DNA from: Alisma plantago-aquatica
Taxonomy: Eukaryota > Streptophyta > Magnoliopsida > Alismatales > Alismataceae
Assembly (NCBI GenBank): GCA_963693085.1
Contig: OY856410.1
Coordinates: forward strand, 1,395,360,363-1,395,424,362
Reading direction: 5' to 3'
Length of the DNA: 64,000 nt
Part shown: piece after piece, positions 57,453 through 64,000 of the stretch
Layout of the letters: every line of letters starts with the position of its first letter
Position numbering within the stretch: the first letter of the stretch is position 1
Made by a program: the position numbers and the translations under genes
Notes under the pieces: generated by a model
Told to the model about the DNA's origin: nothing
Database searches by the model: none
The model's input: only the letters and a program-made list of their open reading frames with translations

Positions 57453-59575
57453 CTAGCATATCATTTGGAAACTAGAGTTTTAGAGGTTGTGTCGAACACC
57501 AATTTGGTCAATGATAAGTTGGGTTGGTCGATTAAGCTTCATAATGGTTAGAAGTCTTGAGTTGAACCCTTATAGGTGTGTACATTTGGATGTATGTGTT
57601 GATACAACTTCTTAAAAGGTGTTTGCTATTTATTCCTAGAATCAAACAAATAAGATATTAATTTCATTATCTCTATCCTTATTTGCTTCCATCTCTTCTT
57701 CTACCTTGGGTTGAGCTCCATCAGTTTCCATGGTGCAAACGTGCTCATCTAGCTAAAGGACCTTCATTTCTTTCTTCTATACCCTAGATACATGTAGATC
57801 TTAATTGGATGAGTCCTACTTGGAGATTGAGTGTCTAAACATATATAGGAGGATTCCATGGGATATTCTTGCTTGTACATATTTTATTCACCAATCTAGG
57901 TGAGTGATATAACTTTTGATGTATTTTCTTGACTACATCAACATGTAAACCCCTAATCTTGTTAGAACTTTCTCTATATGTCTAAAAAATTTGTGTTTAC
58001 TGGTTTTCTAACATATAAATGGATTATAATTTTATATCTTCCCTTAGTTTCTAATGTTGATGGGAGAGGGTTTCATATGTCCTCTTATCTGCTTAATTTC
58101 TAAATTTTTAAATAAGTGCATGTGTGTCCTAAAATACTCTTTTTGATGTATTTTTATGCCATTTTATGGAAAATGAAATACACATTTTTTCTTATTGTTT
58201 GGAGGCATCTTAGTTAAAATTGGGATGATTTCCTAAAGGTTATGATGCCAAAATTTTGTTTGCCTTAGACTTGGTGCTTAAAAGTATCCCTTTATGCATA
58301 ACAATGACCCTTTTAGGCTAAATCTTGTTCTTTGTGCAAAGCTCTCGTACTTATTTGGATCTGAGTTATGAATGGTGTATTGATTCTTTAATGTGATTAT
58401 ATGTGAAAAATTACATGTGTGTATGAGATCTCTATGTATACTCAACTTGTTATGGTTGTATATGGTGATTTGGGCCTTGTTGTGCCCTAGATTGATTTAT
58501 TGGGCATGTGTGGTTGGTGTGGTTAATCGTACCTTGATGGTTGCTTTGAAATATAACTTGATATGACTTATATGTTATAAAGTTTTTATATACTTGATTA
58601 ATTCTACAATTGCATCTTTGCATCTTGTCTATAACTTGTTTGATGCACTAAAACATGAAGATTGAGCAAATTGATCAAGAGAAACATGCTCCATGTAGTT
58701 CCCTAAGAGAATGAGAATTATACTAGTGTTTGGCACTTGGGGTAGAAAATTGGTTTTCTTATAGTGGTCTTGTATCATGAAAAGCAATATGGAGTCATAT
58801 ACTATTAAATATTTGTGGATTCCCAGAGGTTTTGTTATCCAGCATCCAATAGATAATGTGAATGGGCATGGGCGAGGTCACAAATCCATTTATTGTGATA
58901 ATTTGGAACGTGATATATATGTCATATGATTTTTACCCTAATATAGGTGCCAATACCTAAATACCTAGGTGAGCCTAATGCTAAGTGGACCATCCTTTGA
59001 GCACTCCCTGAGTAGTCTGGCCTTTGAACATGCTACTTTGTTCATACTCGAACACATTGAGGCATGGAGGGGTCTTATGGAGTTTGGTAACCCTAAAGAC
59101 TTACATGGAATCTAGAGGGTTTCTCAAAGACTAGTATATGGATTGACTTGGTACATATCAAATCATCTAAAGATTAATCTTAAAATATCAGTCATGTAGT
59201 ATAGATGATTAGGATTAACCTCAGGAGGTAGTTTGTGAGGACATGCGAACCACTATGAATCATGTCGGGCCACAGCGTGAGGATCTCCCACGTAATAGTC
59301 TTCTCTCTAAATCTTCTCATCTTTAACTTTTTTCTCTTATCATCCATTTGCGTTCTTAACCCTAGATCTTCTCTACTAAGCCCTAGAATTCTCTTTCCTC
59401 CTCATATCAATTAAGAACTTCAAGGAAAAGTAGGGCTAAGGAATCCTCTACCAATTAAAGCACAAGTAATCCCAACTAAAGATATTATTATGAAAGGTAT
59501 TTTATATAATGTGTGTTCCTCTTATAAGGATAAGTCATGTAGAATTTTATAGGACCTAGGGATGGGTTGTTATAA
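57453..59575. other. decayed repeat DNA, possibly remainder of an old chromovirus LTR
   Basis: No ORF. It ends GGGATGGGTTGTTATA, then ATCTAGTTTTCC. E3 has GGGGTGGGATCATTACA at its LTR end and CCTAGTTTTCC just after the primer site. This suggests an old LTR/leader junction of the E3 family near 59575, perhaps the continuation of the LTR that starts at about 12238. Confidence 0.3.
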
Positions 59576-61735
59576 TCTAGTTTTCCGCGGGCTCCTCGAG
59601 TCCTCAAAAAACTGGGAAGGAGATCCTGCTCCATGGAGAACCACCTTACTCAAGTCGTCACCTCCAACTCCAAATAGAAGAAGTCAAAGGGAAATCGATT
59701 CAGCAGTGGGGGGAGGAAAGAGATTGTAAACATAGCAATCATGTCACTGACCTACCCATCCTCCCGGGGCCAACCCAAAAAAGACTGAAGTTCTGAAACG
59801 TCGGGTTTCTCTTTCGGGGGATTCTCTTCGCTCTCTTTCCCGACCTGTCTATACTCTTTTTTTTTTGGGGGGGGGGGACTTCAAACTACTTGGATGTCAT
59901 ATCTGAAAGACATGAGTTGGTTAAAGGGAACAATAAAACCCTATGATGGGGAGATTAAATCCATAAACCTTACAAAAACCTAATCTTGGATATATATATA
60001 TATGAATAATGAAGGAAATAATACCACTACAGTAATAAACCCTGAGAGAGCATGAAAGAAAGAGAAAACTTGTACATGTTTGGTAACCCAACCTAGTTGC
60101 AAAGTTTAGGTACCCATAGATTTGCATACATGCAAGTGCATATGGTAAAACCAATCATGAGAGCACATAAAATACACATAAATGGTTATGCATATATGTG
60201 AAACATAGGGGATTAGTTATGTACAGAAAAATGTAAGATACAAAAATCTCTTCTAAGAGAGATGTTCAAACTTGTTGTGGGTCATCCAAGTGGGGACAAG
60301 ACTTTACAAAGGAGGAGTAGCCTGAAGCTCGTGGGGCTAGGATATATGGTTAGATAGCCTAATGTCCTGATGAAAACTAATAGAATACCATAGAATAGAA
60401 TCCTCCTATAGAAGATGAGTTGAACAACCTCATTTCATTTTGGTTGTAAAACATGAGATAGCTCTAGACTCCTTAAATGGGCCTAAACTTGAAATAATGG
60501 GTGTGTTATGGTATTATGGGTACAAGGCATGAAATCCCTTACTACTACCTACTCAGAGCAAGTTAAAAAAAGTATGTAAATCTTAAATATTGAAAAGTGA
60601 TTTCCACATATTTTCTTTTTATGTGAACCTTGGCTGGTGAAATTTTAAAATAAATGTGTGATAAAATAGTTAATAGATTGAAATCAAATTTACAACAGTA
60701 CATCTAAGTCATAGATCCTCCTAGTTTGGGATGAGTCATTAGACATAGAGTCATAATGATACCAAAGACCCTTATTCTGAAATAAAGAAATAATAGTGAT
60801 AGAGGTAAAGTAAAATTTCAGTTAATCCTATGCAAGATTGAGCCCTAAGTCAACCCTAGGATCAAGTAGGGAAGCTATAGAGTTACATGAGACTCAAGGG
60901 GTCTAGATCAAATCACTCAATAAGTACATAGGATAAAGTCATTCCATTAGTACATGAGGTCATAGGGGTCAGGAAAATATCACCCCATAGGTACATATAC
61001 CCCTAGAGACAATACGGGAATGGATAAAGACAACTAATACATGAAATATATACAAAGAATGGAAAGAATCATGTAGTATGATTGTATAAGTCAAACATTA
61101 TCCTAAAGGAGGTTGTGTACAAGATCAAGGGCCCTAAGAAAATTGCCTTTTCTTATTGGGTTTATGACATATGAGAACTCGTTGGACTTATAAAGATATT
61201 AGTCTATGAGAGTCACTTATGAGGATGACTCAATGTAATTTTTGAACTATAAAAAAATTGTGGAGTCATCAACTTTACACACAAAATAAGATGAACTTTA
61301 TTTTGGACTATAGCCATATGTTTAGTTCATCTTTATGTAGGTGTTAGAGATTTGGTAGACACCTTTGATACAAAAAATATTATATGTAAATGAACATTTT
61401 GTTCTAGAGTTATTGTTATGATCTAATCTATAAAGGTTTTACCTCACCATCTATTGGATGTACTTAAAAGATCGGTCATGTTCCTAAGACCTAATTGGAT
61501 GTATAATAACCAAGTGATAATATAATAACTAAGGATGTGGGACCACATTTTAAATATTCCTTGTTCCAGTCTCAGTATGTATATACATAACGTCACCCTA
61601 ATAAAAGTTATTAATAGTAATATAGACAAAACCTCCCCAAAGTGTTTCTATTCAGTATTGCATGATTCTAGTAGAGTTTCCATACACCTTAAAATTTGGG
61701 AACTGAATTTTGGGGACAAAATGCCTTTGATCAAT
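59576..61735 (+). other. decayed internal region related to E3
   Basis: Shares ordered word matches with 30.5-32.9 kb of E3 and near 61707 has AATTTTGGGGACAAAATGCC, like the pre-PPT block TTTTGAGGACAAAATTCC of E3. No RNase H, integrase or chromodomain is present between. T10G11 homopolymers at 59857-59877 and an (AT)n run near 59988 are included. Confidence 0.4.
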
Positions 61736-64000
61736 ATTCAAAGTGAGTTTCTCATAGAAGCATTAACAAGGGTAATTATACTACATTTATTGATGAATTC
61801 AAGCTTAGGACTTTGGTTGAGTCTTTAATCAAATTAGGTAAAATAATATTAGGCTTAGTTTACTAATATACTGAAATAAGATTTCAATTGAGTAATTATG
61901 TTAAACTAAACCATACAAATGTAATCAGGAATATCATAAATATCTTGGATTCATTAGAGGGTATAGGTTTGAACTATGGTCTCTATAATAGTGTTAAACC
62001 CATTATTAGGTTATTTTGAATTTCAAATAGATCTACGGGATACAATTTGAGACTTCAATATATCATGCCAAAAGTAAATGACAATGATTTTTTTTGTTTT
62101 TTAATAAATGTATTTTGAGATCACTTGCTAAAGTCCATAATTTTCCAAGTTTTGTTAGTGGCCTCAGTAATTTTGTTTCTAAAATATCTTATTATTTCTT
62201 GGAAACCAAGTTTCATGTGCCAAATAGACTTGTTTGACCTGACCTTTGGGCCAAATCCATATAACATCTAGAATGTATTAATCCAAAATTTTGGATCATT
62301 TGCAATGACGTGGCCTAGGGGATTAGTTTTGTGTTTGGGGATTTAATTGAAAAGAAAATAATTTTTTTTGGTAGGGAGAGATCACCTAGATCTGAACGCC
62401 ATATCTAAGAGCAGTGAGCGGGGTACATCTCCCTTGCCCAAACTATATCTAGTCCTAAGGCGACATAGTCCATCTCCCATTTGACCTCTCTCTTTCTCCA
62501 TCTCTAACCCTTATACTCTCCCAATAACCAAACCATTGAATCTGGGAGGTTGAGCTGAAGTCAATTAACCCCTCCTATCTACAAGAAATAAGATAATGTC
62601 CAATGCCCCAACAATGGGCCCAATACATGTCTCTCCCCTCAACCTAGAGCCTATGTAAGGCACTAGGGAGATTGGCCACACCCCCATCATCACCATACAA
62701 CCCTTTATTTCACCCAAAAGACCTTGGAACCTCCCTTCAAAGCCTACCTCCAACGCCCCAAACCCACCTAAGTTCGGGCATTTGTGGCCCATTTATTTGG
62801 TCTAAACATCACTAGGTATCCATGAGAACCTCCAACCCTAAAGATCATTCCTTGAGATCAAACTGCTACCTCCATTGAGCATGAACTTGAGACACCATCT
62901 TCAACTGCCATAGGATATCACAAATCACCAAATGGCTTCACCTAGTCCCCAGAAACCTCAATATTTTGGATTCATGTAACCAAGGTAGTTTGAATCTCCT
63001 CACCTCCAGTTATTTTGGCTATAAATCAATACCAATCTGACCATGGTCACCCGGTTTCAGACTATCTTAGGCAGCACCTAGGGGATAGTTAGGTCTGATG
63101 GATCATGTATGTGTTGGTAGACCTTTGCCTGTAACAAACAAGGTGTAGAGTTGAGTATCAAATTTTGAGTTGACATCCTACATGTTTTCCTAAAGTAGTA
63201 TCATGAGGGATGAACAACCCTTGAGGTAAATTCACCCATTTACTCATTAAGCATGTGACATTATGGTTCACAATGCACATGCAACGGGTTCATTTTCCTT
63301 AGATCAGGGGTGGCCCCTACCTAATTAGGAATAGGATAAAGGTAGTGACATGGTTCCTTCATGTTGGATGACTTATGTTTAATTTGCAATTATTGTCGAA
63401 AATAAAATGTAGCTCAAAGTATAGTCAATATATATTAAAAGTTCTAAGAAAAATGAATAAAATATGAAAATAAGGGTTTTGAGACCTAATTCGGTCTCAA
63501 ATTCAAAAAAGTATGTTTTGGTTAAGTATGCAAAACCAATTATTTGAGAAATAAGATGCTTATCTTGCTTGAATATGATTACTTTGAGGTATAATCTAAA
63601 CATGCACAATAATAGTGAAATTTCATGATCATTGCCAAATCAGAGTTACTTCATTGTATATTCAGGATTTCCTATTCTAAAGTTCAATATATAAGGAACT
63701 TAGGCCTTTTGAAAGTCCAAAAATAATCCAACCCTAAACCAAGACAAAATCTTAATTCACATTATATGAATATGATTGTACCACCCTAGTGTCATGTGTT
63801 AAATTTTAGATTGATTTGAACTGAATCTTGTGTGAAATCTAGACCTTTATTTCTTGGACATCACCTCTCATAAAAAAGGTACATTGGATAATTTATGAAT
63901 AATTGTTTGTAATTGTTAAAGTTTTCAGATTTTTTTCATTACATATAACCTACTTGGCTGTTTTGGTTCCAATAAATTTAATGATGTGTCTCACATATGA
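61736..64000. other. intergenic repeat-derived DNA, no gene seen
   Basis: AT-rich with a pyrimidine-rich patch at 62450-62800. Open stretches up to 76 codons have no domain. No LTR partner or RNA gene was found. Confidence 0.5.

Noticed and set aside
59857..59877. T10G11 run as a possible polypurine tract or transposon end
   Set aside because: No LTR start follows on either strand and no terminal repeat was found; probably a slippage-prone homopolymer or assembly-sensitive site.

Overview
The window is plant nuclear DNA, most likely from a flowering plant with a large, repeat-rich genome. I cannot name the species. Evidence: Ty3/gypsy LTR retrotransposons of two plant lineages (Athila-like, with tRNA-Asp type primer sites, and a chromodomain-bearing Tekay/Del-like chromovirus), a CACTA DNA transposon, plant-type TATA promoters and AT-rich intergenic DNA. 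Only one plausible host gene is seen, a small secreted-protein gene at 677-1120. No RNA genes, CRISPR arrays or bacterial features were seen.

Layout: 1-1.6 kb, host gene with promoter and 3' flank. 1.6-8.6 kb, AT-rich intergenic DNA with one weak MITE candidate. 8598-9565, a complete non-autonomous CACTA element with a 3-bp target duplication. 11.3-12.2 kb, decayed 3' end of a chromovirus pol. 12963-57447, one nested LTR-retrotransposon complex. 57.4-64 kb, old decayed repeat DNA.

The complex has three levels and four elements, each with TG...CA LTRs and a 5-bp target duplication. E4 (12963-57447, minus strand, Athila-like, oldest, duplication ccaac/ctaac) was invaded by E3 (15514-51954, plus, chromovirus with 3-kb LTRs, duplication agaag/cgaag). 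E3 was then invaded by E1 (19139-30483, plus, duplication gaccc) in its internal region and by E2 (36469-50542, plus, duplication gttcc) in its 3' LTR. LTR divergence judged by eye fits this order, and E1 is clearly youngest.

E1 encodes gag and an aspartic protease, then an ATHILA ORF1-like protein, but has no reverse transcriptase, RNase H or integrase. E2 encodes decayed gag-protease-RT-RNase H and the integrase zinc finger. Its pol then runs, in another frame, into a long accessory ORF with an ATHILA ORF1-like part, a coiled-coil/acidic linker and two tandem Ulp1/C48-like cysteine protease domains; only the second keeps His, Asp and Cys.

The most unusual signals are: (1) the tandem Ulp1-like tail of E2; (2) in both E1 and E2, a large array of short GC-rich palindromes just upstream of the LTR TATA box (CACGGCCGTG in E1, CGGTCTCGAGACCG-type in E2), with different motifs but the same place; (3) a further copy of the E1 array inside the element, directly upstream of its second ORF; (4) in both E1 and E2, a second polypurine-tract module just after the accessory ORF, more than 1 kb before the true one.
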